The position numbers and the translations under genes were made by a program. The notes beneath the pieces are model-generated. The model did no database searches, was not told where the DNA came from, and worked only from the letters and a program-made list of their open reading frames with translations. Of a stretch of 64,000 bases of DNA, positions 29,001-35,331 are shown in pieces. Source of the DNA: Periplaneta americana (taxonomy: Eukaryota > Arthropoda > Insecta > Blattodea > Blattidae); the NCBI RefSeq assembly GCF_040183065.1, contig NC_091131.1:100812330-100876329 (forward strand), in the 5' to 3' direction. Positions within the stretch are counted from its first letter, which is position 1, and each line of letters starts with the position of its first letter.

Positions 29001-29503
29001 CTGTTTCATCTAATAGCAGTAACGAATCCTATTTTACATGTTGTACCATTAGAAACATAATTCTTATTAAAGGTCGTGAAGAAATGACTAGGGGCTTTAA
29101 AAAAATTATATAGAAATAGTATCAATCGTGAATGTGAATGCTGTAATCAAATATAATTCGTTGCAAGAGCATCTTCTCATAAACTCTTACGATCAATTGT
29201 CAACAGCCACACAATTTAATAGTGCCATCATAAAGAAGAGAAAAGAAAATTACAGGGAAGCTATAGACTTGCAATTAGTCTGATAATAATTTCTCTATCC
29301 AATAAAATTTACCATAAGAAATTAAAAAAGTTCTTGTAAAATATCTTGTCATACTGTCTCTCTACAGTGACTAAATAGTTCATATATACATACAATCTAA
29401 TCTCAAAAGTATATACATACAATCTAATCTCAAAATCAACATATTACACGCAATTCAATTTAATTTTGTCTTTAACTTACATGAAGTTTAGTATGAACTC
29501 CAT
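96..29503 (-). CDS. Gene A: 5' part (exons 1-10) of a receptor-like gene with Methyltransf_FA and EGF-like domains; runs off left edge
   Basis: Seen: ten exons joined by GT-AG introns with consistent phases: 29503-29481, 27958-27918, 21013-20897, 19770-19636, 16662-16382, 16153-15955, 8295-8182, 5289-5143, 3078-2996 and 165-96. They give 1210 coding nt (about 403 residues) without an internal stop. Domain order: signal peptide (about residues 1-20), a short ectodomain of unknown family (exons 3-4), a Methyltransf_FA domain (exons 5-6, about residues 106-265), a linker with two Cys, an EGF-like exon, then a possible fibronectin-III start. The last donor at 95-90 shows the gene continues past position 1. 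Known: Methyltransf_FA occurs in many arthropod secreted or extracellular proteins and usually works as a binding module rather than an enzyme. Inferred: this is the ectodomain of a receptor whose cytoplasmic part lies off the window, possibly a receptor PTP like gene C upstream. Alternative: a secreted lectin-like protein. The exon chain is well supported; the receptor identity is not shown here. Confidence 0.72.
417..1911 (+). mobile_element. Degraded RNase H-bearing non-LTR retrotransposon, 3' portion, split by a SINE
   Basis: An open frame at 417-881 has the RNase HI motifs IYTDGS (first Asp), DAEIHAI (Glu) and LSDSRAA (second Asp). After a frameshift near 882 the frame continues with QWIPSHVEI, a stop, ENEMADILAKEG (last Asp) and, further on, AHFRLTTDHDCLAAHLNRI. 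The 3' end reads AATAAAGCC then (AAC)n at about 1886-1911. The same 3' end type occurs at 38.2, 42.7, 56.6 and 56.9 kb. Bases 1601-1842 are a SINE inserted in the tail. It lies in intron 9 of gene A, opposite strand. Probably I/Jockey-related; the clade is uncertain. Confidence 0.75.
1601..1842 (-). mobile_element. tRNA-derived SINE (family 1)
   Basis: On the minus strand it starts at a CACACCTGTGGAGTAACGG-like A-box region, then a box B resembling GTTTGATTTCC, then a conserved body (CCTCAACCCAATATGAGCAA) and a 3' end ATAACC...TAAAATAACC. Members of the same family sit at 18.8, 21.7, 24.3, 30.9 and 44.6 kb. Confidence 0.8.
2996..3078 (-). CDS. Gene A exon 9: possible fibronectin-III N-terminal strands
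   Basis: 83 nt, phase 1 acceptor (CAG after a T-rich tract), phase 0 GTGAAA donor. It encodes EPNEPEVYCDKYNIIVYW then QRNEEFIQ. A proline-rich start followed by hydrophobic-x-hydrophobic-x-Trp is what the first strands of an FnIII domain look like, but one short exon cannot prove it. Confidence 0.6.
3398..4772 (-). mobile_element. Decayed DNA transposon with about 115-bp inverted ends
   Basis: The ends AGGGCTCCTACAAAAGACC (left) and its complement (right, 4752-4771) begin inverted repeats reaching about 3516 and 4671, including the shared tract AAACTCAAAAAGTTTAGTT. Flanked by TA. On the minus strand at about 4420-4640 a broken frame reads VNQSVINVQRHYRTKFN, resembling the helix-turn-helix start of mariner-type transposases. 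Interior bases 3945-4075 hold telomere-like repeats. No complete transposase remains. Confidence 0.65.
3945..4075 (+). repeat. Tandem repeat with CCTAA (insect telomere-like) motifs
   Basis: Three to four imperfect 35-45 bp units, each containing AATCAAACCTAACCTAACCT, separated by CACATAATACTACAC-like spacers. CCTAA is the complement of the insect telomeric TTAGG. It lies inside the decayed transposon. Confidence 0.75.
5143..5289 (-). CDS. Gene A exon 8: EGF-like segment
   Basis: 147 nt, phase 1 to 1, CAG acceptor and GTAAGT donor. The C-terminal half has the EGF/laminin-type signature CSCSPGFKGRYC, preceded by Cys at NCSGVTICW and QACNKF. Phase 1-1 flanking introns are typical for EGF exons. 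The Cys spacing before the signature is loose, so a Tie-like or divergent EGF is equally possible. Confidence 0.7.
5300..6580. other. Intron 7 of gene A: no coding feature seen
   Basis: Open frames here are short and unlike known proteins. Two patches (about 5520-5680 and 6010-6110) share the words CTGTCACAGC and GATTTTGTCACAGT in opposite orientations, hinting at remnants of an inverted-repeat element, but no clean termini could be drawn. Confidence 0.4.
6583..6709 (-). mobile_element. 3' end of a non-LTR element with (CAA)n tail
   Basis: Minus-strand sequence begins GATGTATGTAATGGAAGGG, contains CCCATTATCTCCTGGC and ACAGTTGACTAAACAACAAC, ending in a CAA tail. Near-copies occur at 7850-8005 and 32075-32215 in the plus orientation. 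Confidence 0.65.
7090..7617 (-). pseudogene. Non-LTR ORF1 remnant: zinc-finger plus coiled-coil protein
   Basis: The minus strand from 7617 starts MSVCSKCNNKVT, followed after frame shifts by a Cys-rich part (KCVNLNEEDPDLVKIN, VWCCEDCNG), which resembles the PHD-like finger of Jockey/CR1-type ORF1 proteins. The following 87-residue frame (7351-7088) has a heptad-like coiled coil (LHLLHEKLDENKKLIKQQ). Several frameshifts and stops make it non-functional. It sits between two oppositely oriented 3' tails (6583-6709, 7850-8005), so it may be part of one broken element. Confidence 0.6.
7850..8005 (+). mobile_element. 3' end of a non-LTR element
   Basis: Near-copy of the tail at 6583-6709 but on the plus strand: GATGTATGCAATGGAGGGAG, CCCTATTATCTCCTGGC, CCTGTCTTCAGACAGTTGA, then TTAAACAACTGTT. 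Confidence 0.6.
8182..8295 (-). CDS. Gene A exon 7: linker segment
   Basis: 114 nt, phase 1 to 1, CAG acceptor and GTAAAA donor. It completes a Cys codon with exon 6 and reads CDVRISRVNVKSNRG, ISCRPLQYRDTNLTIP, ending SKYPG. It contains one sequon (NLT). No family recognised; position suggests an inter-domain linker. Confidence 0.65.
8976..10288 (-). mobile_element. Near-complete mariner transposon
   Basis: 1313 bp bounded by TA (8974-8975, 10289-10290). Terminal inverted repeats of about 28 bp: left CTAGGTTCAAAAAGTTTCCG, right complement CTGGGTTCAAAAAGTTCCCG, both continuing GAATTT. It contains one transposase frame on the minus strand with a single frameshift. Size and structure are those of a full-length mariner. 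It lies in intron 6 of gene A. Confidence 0.92.
9034..10093 (-). pseudogene. Mariner transposase, one frameshift
   Basis: Start ATG at 10093-10091 (MFTEQRRNIKFCVLLHKT); the frame breaks in a 7-T run (A7 in the coding strand) at 9982-9988 and resumes as TYAWHKRFSGGHDSIKDD. A single-base gain in A7 or a 2-base loss explains it. From 9867 the frame is open for 277 residues. Catalytic D,D34D triad: GDETW, YDNAPAHRA and PDYFLFPRLK, with exactly 34 residues between the second and third Asp. N-terminal helix-turn-helix: IKDIAAEVGISVGSVHNVLH. Cut-and-paste transposase of about 350 residues when intact. The break makes this copy presumably inactive, but its good preservation suggests a recent arrival. 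Confidence 0.93.
10291..12935. other. Intron 6 of gene A: AT-rich, no gene seen
   Basis: No exon, known transposon motif or RNA gene recognised. A poly-T run lies at 10374-10390. Open frames at 11.1-12.1 and 12.4 kb are short with no recognisable domain. Confidence 0.5.
12936..13720. mobile_element. 785-bp foldback (palindromic) element
   Basis: Bounded by TA (12934-12935, 13721-13722). The left arm has GTAAGTAATGTCATTAATTT and the right arm its complement; arms then track each other for most of the element (TAATAAATGATCGAAAAAAT against ATTCTTTCAATAATTTATTA, and AACATTTCAGAGCATG-like blocks near both sides). The centre has repeated ATTTCTGCATATTTAA. No coding capacity. Probably a nonautonomous Tc1/mariner-type foldback. 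Confidence 0.8.
13800..14040 (-). mobile_element. tRNA-derived SINE-like repeat (family 2)
   Basis: The minus strand begins AGACTGCGGTCTAGAGGCTA (A-box-like) and has GGGTTCGATCCCCTGCATAC (box B) about 40 bases on, followed by a body with CCTGTGGTCAGTTAGCAGAG. tRNA-like head, no intact cloverleaf. Confidence 0.6.
14575..15365 (+). mobile_element. 3' end of a Jockey-type non-LTR retrotransposon with TACC tail
   Basis: A broken frame from about 14590 (FKELKILPVPCVYILETV) continues in an open stretch at 14735-14917: NYHRLAKTLNTPTHTGSNLY, then NKLPPHVKAHN and FKKSVKNIL. This is the C-terminal end of Jockey/CR1-type ORF2 (the LYNKLP...FK family pattern). A noncoding tail ends in (CTAC)n at 15326-15352. 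In intron 6 of gene A, antisense. Confidence 0.65.
15955..16153 (-). CDS. Gene A exon 6: C-terminal half of Methyltransf_FA domain
   Basis: 199 nt, phase 0 acceptor, phase 1 GTGAGT donor. It carries WIHVTIYSK, then NETILEYNDAQPLVPKYLNV and an aromatic end AYFRIHN. This matches the second half of the Methyltransf_FA fold (tryptophan strand, then the PL-x-V/P-x-Y segment and a terminal strand). Two sequon-like sites are visible (NET, NVR is not one). The intron falls between the domain halves. Confidence 0.8.
16382..16662 (-). CDS. Gene A exon 5: N-terminal half of Methyltransf_FA domain
   Basis: 281 nt, phase 1 acceptor, phase 0 GTAAGT donor. Key family features: AHIVICKEED (family pattern AHIAL) and WILLGGWKSETGKTERR (family pattern of an aromatic residue, hydrophobics, LGGW, then a basic stretch). 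Four Cys near the C-terminal side (Cys-Ala-Leu-Arg-Arg-Cys, and two more) are unusual for the family and suggest an extracellular, disulfide-bonded variant. The methyltransferase name is historical; a binding role is more likely. Confidence 0.8.
16663..17480. other. Intron 4 of gene A, part shared with group B
   Basis: Bases about 16850-17110 align with 39470-39725 (shared words AATATTTATTCA, GAGCTCTTTGTA against GACCTCTTTGTA, CTTGAAATTTCAGAATTTGA-like). This shows the A/B duplication extended to just upstream of exon 5. No gene seen. Confidence 0.6.
17530..17790 (+). pseudogene. Mariner-type transposase N-terminal fragment
   Basis: A broken plus frame reads KESSIVRFFLGKGLAAKNIH, then KEMLSGYGEDCLSFQ, VYNWVQKFSEG, a stop, and NRVGRPV. 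This is the N-terminal DNA-binding region of a mariner-like transposase (pattern IHKEM...YG...CLS...V..WV.KF..G...GRP). Truncated. Confidence 0.6.
18225..18408. mobile_element. 184-bp MITE
   Basis: Inverted ends: AGTCTAGTATATACAGTCAC at the left and the complement of GTGACTGTATATACTAGACA at the right, about 24 bp. No coding content. Superfamily not assigned. Confidence 0.75.
18777..19012 (-). mobile_element. tRNA-derived SINE (family 1)
   Basis: Same body as the copy at 21745-22004 (CCTCAACCCAATATGAGAAA, GGTTTTTTCTGGGTTTTTC), in inverse orientation. Diverged box B. In intron 4 of gene A. Confidence 0.8.
19636..19770 (-). CDS. Gene A exon 4: Cys/Trp-containing ectodomain segment
   Basis: 135 nt, phase 1 to phase 1, CAG acceptor and GTAAGT donor. 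It encodes VEWITEKSALNCNF, then SCKMWTGWGQSVTKNR, ending TDYRWN. The two Cys flank an acidic loop and may pair. It is one codon shorter than the paralogue at 42290-42153, which has an extra Glu after TEK. Family not recognised. Confidence 0.75.
20027..20086. repeat. (TCA)n microsatellite
   Basis: About 20 units of CAT/TCA. The orthologous position in group B (42545-42605) has the same repeat, so it predates the duplication. Confidence 0.95.
20327..20627. mobile_element. 301-bp palindromic element with tRNA-like box B in both arms
   Basis: 45-bp nearly perfect inverted ends: TCATATGATGAAAGAGTACT, continuing GGAACGGAGAAAAATTCTCT, against the complement of 20583-20627. The right arm contains a tRNA-like stretch GTGTGGCTTAGTGGATAAAG (box A) and GGGTTCAAATCCCGG (box B); the left arm has the complement-type GGGATTTGAACCC. 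It looks like two SINE heads joined tail-in, forming a foldback. In intron 3 of gene A, absent from group B. Confidence 0.7.
20897..21013 (-). CDS. Gene A exon 3: ectodomain segment with WCVAQ motif
   Basis: 117 nt, phase 1 to phase 1, TAG acceptor and GTAATA donor. The translation starts GTPNVTLLKRSN, contains IWCVAQDEAAYSGLAWEP and ends VIDEKG, with one N-glycosylation sequon (NVT). I do not recognise the fold; with exon 4 it forms about 84 residues with three Cys and several Trp. Paralogue: 45060-44938, where the Cys of WCV is Gly. Confidence 0.75.
21745..22004 (+). mobile_element. tRNA-derived SINE (family 1), best-preserved copy
   Basis: Starts CACACCTGTGGAGTAATGGT (box A region), box B GGTTCGATTCC, body GGTTGAGGTTTTTTCCGGGG and CCCTCAACCCAATACGAGCA, 3' end CATCGTAAAATAAAGC plus an A-rich tail. 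It is flanked by an 11-bp target duplication GCTTTCCTTCA (21733-21743, 22005-22015). Apparent open frames here are artefacts. In intron 2 of gene A. Confidence 0.9.
22500..22640 (+). repeat. GA-rich low-complexity tract
   Basis: AGAGAGAGAG-type purine tract; its duplicate in group B is at 45418-45525. It yields spurious charged or Leu/Ser-rich open frames. Confidence 0.85.
23493..26577 (+). mobile_element. Inner element: 3.1-kb inverted-repeat transposon with subterminal repeats and a decayed gene
   Basis: Inverted ends CTGTGGTGCCTGGGTAAAGG (left) and the complement CTGTGGTGCCCAGGTAAAGG (right), flanked by ATAT (23489-23492, 26578-26581). Subterminal copies of a GTAAAGGGRGATAAGT word lie at about 23580-23700 and 26310-26365. 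The decayed plus-strand gene: VPVCKKCFLATFDE (about 23985), NCKDGQVTCFMWSEVDG (about 24750), a GGQ-N-type motif after VIVYSDT (about 24870), KKPFNVIEMNQSDL (about 25110) and PVSYQDLVPISCQKKKDLLD (about 25840). This order is that of uncharacterised multicopy insect proteins I associate with the DUF7869 domain. Multiple stops; a SINE fragment is inserted at 24296-24425. Confidence 0.65.
24296..24425 (-). mobile_element. SINE family 1 fragment inside the inner element
   Basis: The 3' half of the SINE (GGTTATTTTACGATGCTGTA to the GATAGTTACCCATCATTT region), ending abruptly before the tRNA-like head. Third level of nesting. Confidence 0.75.
27918..27958 (-). CDS. Gene A exon 2: rest of signal peptide
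   Basis: 41 nt between a CAG acceptor (27961-27959) and a GTAAGA donor (27917-27912). In frame with exon 1 it reads LVYTFAAILDPSEG after the shared Ile, completing a hydrophobic core with small residues before a likely cleavage site. Its paralogue at 46943-46903 has the same length and phase, which supports a real exon despite the small size. Confidence 0.75.
28200..28340 (+). pseudogene. Non-LTR reverse transcriptase scrap
   Basis: Reads LLFTDDQIIIATSEDDLF-like (the family's LLFADDQ catalytic box, here with a Thr). Its longer duplicate in group B is at 47100-47290, so the scrap predates the duplication. Confidence 0.6.
28484..28522. repeat. (GAT)n microsatellite
   Basis: About 12 GAT units with one AAT interruption. 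Confidence 0.9.
29481..29503 (-). CDS. Gene A exon 1: start codon and first half of signal peptide
   Basis: The ATG at 29503-29501 begins MEFILNF and the exon ends in phase 2 at a consensus GTAAGT donor (29480-29475). An in-frame TAA lies 21 nt upstream with no ATG between, which fixes the start. The same start, reading MDFLLNF, is present in group B at 48400. Joined to exon 2, it gives a hydrophobic N-terminus typical of a secretory signal. The conserved 5' block upstream (about 29504-29760) is shared with group B and with the inverted copy at 31.7 kb, so it probably holds the 5' UTR and promoter; no core promoter motif could be assigned. Confidence 0.75.
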
Positions 29504-29539
29504 GCTTCCACGCTTCACCACATGTTAGTGTATCAGACA

Positions 29540-30000
29540 AGTTCTTGCTATCAGTAGTCTACTCGCTTGAGAAAGATGCAGAATGCACTCTTCCTGGTTC
29601 TTCCTCACTCTCAGTGACGAATCAGCCACATCCATTTCCTCCTTCTTATCTCTTTCAGGAATTTCCTTATATACACATGCCAAATAATAGTACATTCTTT
29701 TCCTTCTAGAACGAAAGATATTATTCTATGTGGGAATGAGAACCAACCAATAGCGAAGAATTTTATCCCCACCATAGCATAATCCAAAGTTTTCTCACCA
29801 TAAGGACCAGGCTTTGATTACTGGCGGATCAGTGGGATAAGCAGTAGGTAGAGAGATATATGGAAAAATGTATTTCAACTACTTGAGTTTTCCTGGTCAA
29901 TTTCATTCTATTAATACTTTATTCTCACCAACTTGTCAGTGTTGAGAATGACTTACAAAATCGAGAAGCTGCCACCAGTACTCACTAAGATGCTACTACC
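29540..30000. promoter_or_regulatory. Conserved 5' flank of gene A exon 1
   Basis: The block upstream of the start (about 29504-29760) is retained in group B (about 48401-48620) and in the inverted copy (31680-31800), including TGCATTCTGCATCTTTCTCA and GAGTGAGGAAGAACCAGGAA on the minus strand. Conservation beyond the coding exon suggests 5' UTR/promoter, but simple duplication also explains it. No TATA or initiator assigned. Confidence 0.35.
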
Positions 30001-30572
30001 ACTGCTATAATATAGCTCACGCAAGGAAAGATTACCAAAAAGCATTGGTGGTGTTGCTGTCTGTTTTGACGTGTGTATTTACACACGTCGAGGGGTTGAG
30101 AGATGCAGGCCGATGGAAGTAGTCTCTTTCAAGAAGATGAACAAATGAGGACATCACTGTGGAAATAAAGAACGTAGCAAGAGAAAAATTCGAAGCTAAT
30201 TAAACGCGCAACATATGTTTACGGATGGAATATTAATACCGTGCGATACAAGACACGTATTCACATGCAATGGAACAAACTGAAGTCGTAATGTGACTAT
30301 CACAATGCAAGACTGATTCTATCGGCGTCATTTCTCTTCAGACTGTACTCTTGAATATCATTCAAGCTATCTCGTGACCTTTCCTGTCGCCTGTTCTTCC
30401 TTATCGCACTGTTTCATTCGCATTCCTTCCGTCGGTATTCCCTGCTTGCGAGACCTATACCAATGCTACTTCACTTCCATCACTTCTTCATACTATTGCT
30501 ATACTACTACTGCTGCACTACTATTAGTACTTCTTCTACTTTCACCTCTTGCCTTTTCACTTCCATTACCAC

Positions 30573-30658
<86 letters not shown>
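30573..30658. repeat. (AAT)n microsatellite
   Basis: About 28 units of AAT. Produces artefactual poly-Ile, poly-Asn and poly-Leu frames. Confidence 0.95.
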
Positions 30659-30920
30659 TACTTTGGCCAGAATTTTCCACATTACAGTGGTTTATAGTCT
30701 GCTCACTCATTTGATCCTTAGGCAACTTCCTTTTAAAAGTACCGGTAGTGTACAATGACAGTTGGTCTTCTTCCCTGCTTGCTTTAATAATGGCAACGGA
30801 AAATGGGTGGGTACATTATTGCCACGTCTCCTAGTTTTATAATATCGAGAAAAAATTGTTACAATATAAAGAAAAGCAAATAGAATTTATTTTGGTTTAT
30901 TAGTATTAGGATTATTTTTT

Positions 30921-31160
30921 GGTTATTTAATGATGCTGTACCAATAACTAGGTTATTTAGAATCGATGGAATTGGTGATAGCAAGATGGACGAGAAGAGG
31001 CAGAAGATTGGCCATGTGATTACCTGACATTTGCCTTACACTTGGGGAAAACCTCAGAAAAATTTCAACCAGGTAATCAGCCCAAGCAGCAATTGAACCC
31101 AAGCCAGAGAGTTTCGAATCAGCATGCAAACATGTTAGTGCTTGATCTACAAAGAGGTGG
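30921..31160 (-). mobile_element. Diverged SINE family 1 copy
   Basis: Has the GGTTATTTAATGATGCTGTA start, a GGGGAAAACCTCAGAAAAAT central part and a degenerate tRNA-like end. Older than the 21.7-kb copy. Confidence 0.6.
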
Positions 31161-31679
31161 CCTAATATAATAATATTATAATTAGTCTGACGTTAGTTAG
31201 CTAGTTAGGAAGTCAAGTCAGTCACAAAAAATTTTATATTTATATTATATACAACCAATATTTACTGTCTTCATTATATTTTCTAAGTCTACTTTATAAT
31301 GTGTTACTCTATATTGTAATTATTAAACGATTTATTAGAAAGTTCATTATAAATTATTTTATGAAAAAAAAAATGTTTTCTCTCCTTCAAACCCCTCCAT
31401 TACGAGTAAAAAATCCTGCGTATGGGTCTCATAGAAATATGAATAGTTTTAGATATTGCACGGTCAGCTAGTAAAGGTGGAACTGGTGTTAGCAAGATCG
31501 TATTTTATCGAATTTCATGCACATTGTTGTTGATGTCTTTATTACCAGTCAATATTCAATTAGATATCGAATTCTGAAACTGAACCAAGTTAGATTCATT
31601 TAATGTAACATATTCTTACTTCTCGTTGTCTTTGTCTCCAACATCAATCACATTTGTAAAATTTCATTTTGAAACCATT

Positions 31680-32040
31680 GGATGTGGCTGATACATCATT
31701 GAGAGTGAGGAAGAACCAAGAAGAGCGCATTCTGCATCATTCTCAAGCGAGTAGACTTGATAGCAAGAACTTGTGTCTGAAACACTAACATGTGGGGAAG
31801 TGTTGAAGTATGGAGTTTCTATTAAACTTCATTTAAGTTAAAGACTGCATTAAATTGAATTGAGTGTAAGTTGTTGATTTTGAGATTAGATTGTTTGTAT
31901 TTACGTAATATTTAGTTACTGTAGCGAGACAATATGACAGGATTATTTTACAAGAACTTTTTAATTTCTAATGGTGAATTTTATTGGCTAGAGAAATTTT
32001 CAGGCTGATTGCAAGTCTTTAGCTTCCCTGTAATTTTTTT
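31680..32040 (+). pseudogene. Inverted, donor-less copy of the exon 1 region
   Basis: The plus strand matches the minus strand at 29330-29640: GAGAGTGAGGAAGAACCAAG, CTCAAGCGAGTAGACTTGAT, then GAAGTATGGAGTTTCTATTA with ATG at 31816. The in-frame peptide reads MEFLLNFI, but the splice donor GTAAGT is TTAAGT, so it cannot splice as in A or B. Downstream intron homology continues (GACAATATGACAGGATTATT, AGAACTTTTTAATTTCTAAT). Confidence 0.75.
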
Positions 32041-32074
32041 CTTTCTCTTCTGAAGATTGATTAGTGTAATATGT

Positions 32075-32215
32075 TACTAGTCAGCGATGTATGCAATTGA
32101 GGGGGAAACGAACTAGTCACCCTACCCATTATCTCCTGGCTTATCAAGAAATATGCCTTATTGTGTCACTTATGACGTTCCAACCTGTCTTCGGACATTT
32201 GACTAAACTAAACTA
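32075..32215 (+). mobile_element. 3' end of a non-LTR element (same family as 7850-8005)
   Basis: CAGCGATGTATGCAATTGAG, CCCATTATCTCCTGGCTTAT, CCTGTCTTCGGACATTTGAC, then TAAACTAAACTAAA. Confidence 0.6.
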
Positions 32216-32504
32216 AATAGGCATTCACACAATCTCTTCAAGTGAGGTTACGAGGGAAATGGAAGCAAATCATGTTTCAGACAATGCCTGTACCCTTTAT
32301 GGCAGGGATGCCAAACATGCGCTCCCTAGAGAAAGTACCAAAAGTAGCATTTTTGTCCTGCTTCTTATTTCCTCGTTCCTGAGTCTGTCTCTTAGTGAAA
32401 TAAAGTACCAAGGTACAGCTTCAATAAGGAATGGGAATATGATTATTTTATTATTGAAGGAGAAAATAAAGCTAATCGATTATTTTCTGTTCAGTTTCGT
32501 TATA

Positions 32505-33063
32505 CAGGGTGGATGGTAACCTCTGCACCAAAATGAAACTGGTAACAGATAGTGAGAGATTTGAAAAATCTAAATAAGAAATAAGTTTTTTCTCTAACAT
32601 TCACCATGTTAGAAGAAAACGTTATATTTCTATGAAGTATTTGGCAACATCATAGCTACTGCAATAACTCTAATAAGTGCGGCCTGCACTTCTTACCTTC
32701 CATTTCCCACTGCTGTATTCAGTTGGTGACACACAACAGTGTGTTGTGACTTGTGTTGCAAGATTTATTTTAACGATTTCCGCAATTATTCAATTTAAAT
32801 TCATGGCTAAATGGTTTAATTTGCAAAAAAGAAGAAAAAGACATTAACTGTTCAGATTATTTTTACCTATCTGCTTGTATAGCAATCAGCCATTTCTCTA
32901 GGCCATTACCGCAATAGAGTGCTGTAAACATTGGGCAAAGACTATTTTTTTCTGTTTAACGGTGATTCATCAAAAAAAAAAAAAAAGTGTAATAAAAGTT
33001 TTGTTATATTTAACATGTAGAATCACCTCTTAAATTTTGGTGCATCGGTCCTCTTCCACCCTG
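32505..33063. mobile_element. 559-bp mariner-type nonautonomous element
   Basis: Flanked by TA; ends CAGGGTGGATGGTAACCTCT and the complement CAGGGTGGAAGAGGACCGAT, both continuing to GCACCAAAAT. No transposase. Confidence 0.7.
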
Positions 33064-33099
33064 TATACAGTATTATAATATAAGAAGTTATTTCATTGC

Positions 33100-33780
33100 T
33101 GCTCATGGTAAAAATTAAATTTAATAAATAAATAAAATAAATTTAGCCCGTACACATCCCATAAGGGCAAGGGCCTCCTGTTGTCACAGGGAATTGCTCA
33201 TAAGTAGGCTCCTAAGGTGAGCGAGTCCTTGGGAGCTTGGTCATATTACTGATATTTCTTCGTTTCACTGTTCCTGACTTTCCTCTTCGATCATTTCTAC
33301 CATATTCATCTCCCACACTTCCTCATATCACTTCACACGAATTACACTCACTGTCGTTGACTTTCTGTCCTATCTGGTGCTTGTTGATTCATGTTTGGTC
33401 CCAGCTGCCTCCATACTTCTCTGTCTCATGCCACTCTCGACCATTGACTTCCTGCTCTGGTTCTGGAGTAGTCCGCCCATCTGGTTTTTTGTCATCCCAC
33501 GTGCTGTCGTCCTTCTCTCAGGTCCTACATTGTGATGCGATTTGTCCATTTCTGGTGATCCATACGTGCTACGTGGCCGCCCCACTTCCATTTTAGGTTT
33601 TCTGCCCTTTCTACCACATCGCGCATTTTTGTCCTGCTTCTTATTTCCTCGTTCCTGAGTCTGTCTCTTAGTGAAACATTTAGGATCTTCCTTTCCATTC
33701 TCCTTTGACAAACCTGTAGCTATTTTTTTCTGTTTTTCTGTCAAGGACCACGTTTGACAGCCATAGAGTAATGTCAGCAT
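33100..33780 (-). pseudogene. C-terminal region of an RTE-like non-LTR ORF2
   Basis: The minus strand starts LLYGCQTWSLTEKQKKI, then in shifted frames ERKDPKCF, RTKMRDVVERAENLKWKWGG, HVARMDHQKWTQI and RWADYFRTRAGS. The YGCQTW...HVAR pattern is the conserved tail after the RT of RTE-type elements. Frameshifts throughout. A 53-bp piece of the same sequence is at 32349-32401. Confidence 0.7.
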
Positions 33781-33839
33781 GACGCATTTAGGGGGAAAAA
33801 AAACAAGCTTATAGGTATGGAATTATGTAAAATTGTTAT

Positions 33840-34735
33840 TGTATCTTTTATTTTATGGAATTTCCTTTTTATTTGGGAGTTTTTAATTTAATAAATGACA
33901 AAATGGTTAAACTTTCACTCTATCTTAACGTATGGTATAATCTTTTGGGGTAATTCACCTAATGCAATCCAAATATTTAAACAACAAAAGAGAGCAATTA
34001 GAGCCATGGTTCAAGTGTCTCAAACTACCAGCTGCAGACCATTCTTAAAAAAAATTACATATCTTGCCATTACCCTGTATTTATATTTATGAAACCTTAA
34101 ATTTTATCAAATATAATTTGCATAGCTTTCCTATAAATTTCAGACACACACCAGTACAATACAAGAAACTAAGATAATATTTTTATTGAAAGTTTTAACA
34201 CAACTCTATATAAAAACAGTTTCATTCATGCTGGTCTTCTTATGTATAATAGCCTACCAAATTATCTTAAAGAAATATCTGCACATCAGAAATTTAAGAA
34301 AGCTCTTTATAAAATTTTAATCAAAAACTGCTTTTACAGTATGAACGAATTTATTGAAAATTGTTATAACTGAATAGAAAAAAAACGCCTTACTTCAAAA
34401 AAAATTTTACTTCCTCTTTTCCAGATCCTGACTTCGAGAAGGATGTCTTCTCATGAAGGACGCAATGGTTGAAATTGACTTCTGACTTCAAGACATATTG
34501 CAAACGGGACTTATAGCCGAAATCGACCGACCTGTAGTTTTCTTCAATCAAGTTCCAAGTTTTGTATATTTGTATTTGTGTTGCATTTAATTATAGTTAT
34601 TACTTTTATGTATATTATGTAATTAATTATTAGTTTGTAAATATGACATGTCCCATATTATGTATATGATCAGTGGATGCAATAAATGATTATTATGATT
34701 ATTATTATGATTATGATTATACCCCGATACAAGAC
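33840..34735 (+). mobile_element. Jockey-type non-LTR retrotransposon 3' end with GATTAT tail
   Basis: The plus strand reads FHSILTYGIIFWGNSPNAIQ, IFKQQKRAIRAMVQVSQTTS, CRPFFK-like, then NSFIHAGLLMYNSLPNYLKE and HQKFKKALYKIL, characteristic of the ORF2 C-terminus. The tail carries AATAAATG and (GATTATTAT)n ending near 34730. 5'-truncated copy. Confidence 0.75.
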
Positions 34736-35157
34736 AGGATGGCATTTCAATTTATCATAACATACACACCATTTAAAATGTCCGTAAATCATTCGCAAAC
34801 AAAACTAATTGGAAGAAAAGCATAATTCGAAAAGTAAGAGACACAAATACACGATTAACAATATGGTATAAAGCACATACCTTTTCACATGTTACTAATA
34901 TAAAACCAACTGAACTTGCAACAAGCGATCATCATGCTGTAGTTTCTGTGTTTCTTGCAGAGCCATTCATGACAATACGAATACCTAAGCTATAATGCGA
35001 GGCAAGTGATCTCACTTTCTCTTCTGTTCATTATGGTAATGGCATCATATCCAACAGGAATATAAATACCAAAGCTTAAAGCTATAATTTCAAATCAACA
35101 TCGATTAATTAAAATAGCCAACACTGTCCAGGATTATGCCTCAACCCTTTAATGGGG

Positions 35158-35331
35158 AGACCACCACCGCCACCGCCACCGCCACCACCACCGCCACCGC
35201 CACCGCCCCCGCCCCCGCCGCCGCCACCACCACCACCACTGCTGCCACCAATGCTGCTGCTGCTGCTCCTGCTGCTGCCGCCGCCGCCACCGCCACCGCT
35301 GCCACCACCACCACCACCACCCCACCACCAT
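35158..35331. repeat. (CCN)n trinucleotide tract
   Basis: 174 bp of CCA/CCG/CTG-type triplets. It is open in several frames (poly-Pro, poly-Ala/Thr); no exon structure around it, so not a gene. Confidence 0.9.

Noticed and set aside
29504-29620. Conserved upstream ORF before gene A exon 1
   Set aside because: A 37-codon frame starting at an upstream ATG ends 21 nt before the start in gene A, but the reading frame is not kept in group B, so coding constraint is not supported.
30374-30755. Long frames with poly-Ile, poly-Asn and poly-Leu on both strands
   Set aside because: Produced by the (AAT)n microsatellite. The same applies to frames at 20.0, 38.3-38.9 and 42.4-42.7 kb.
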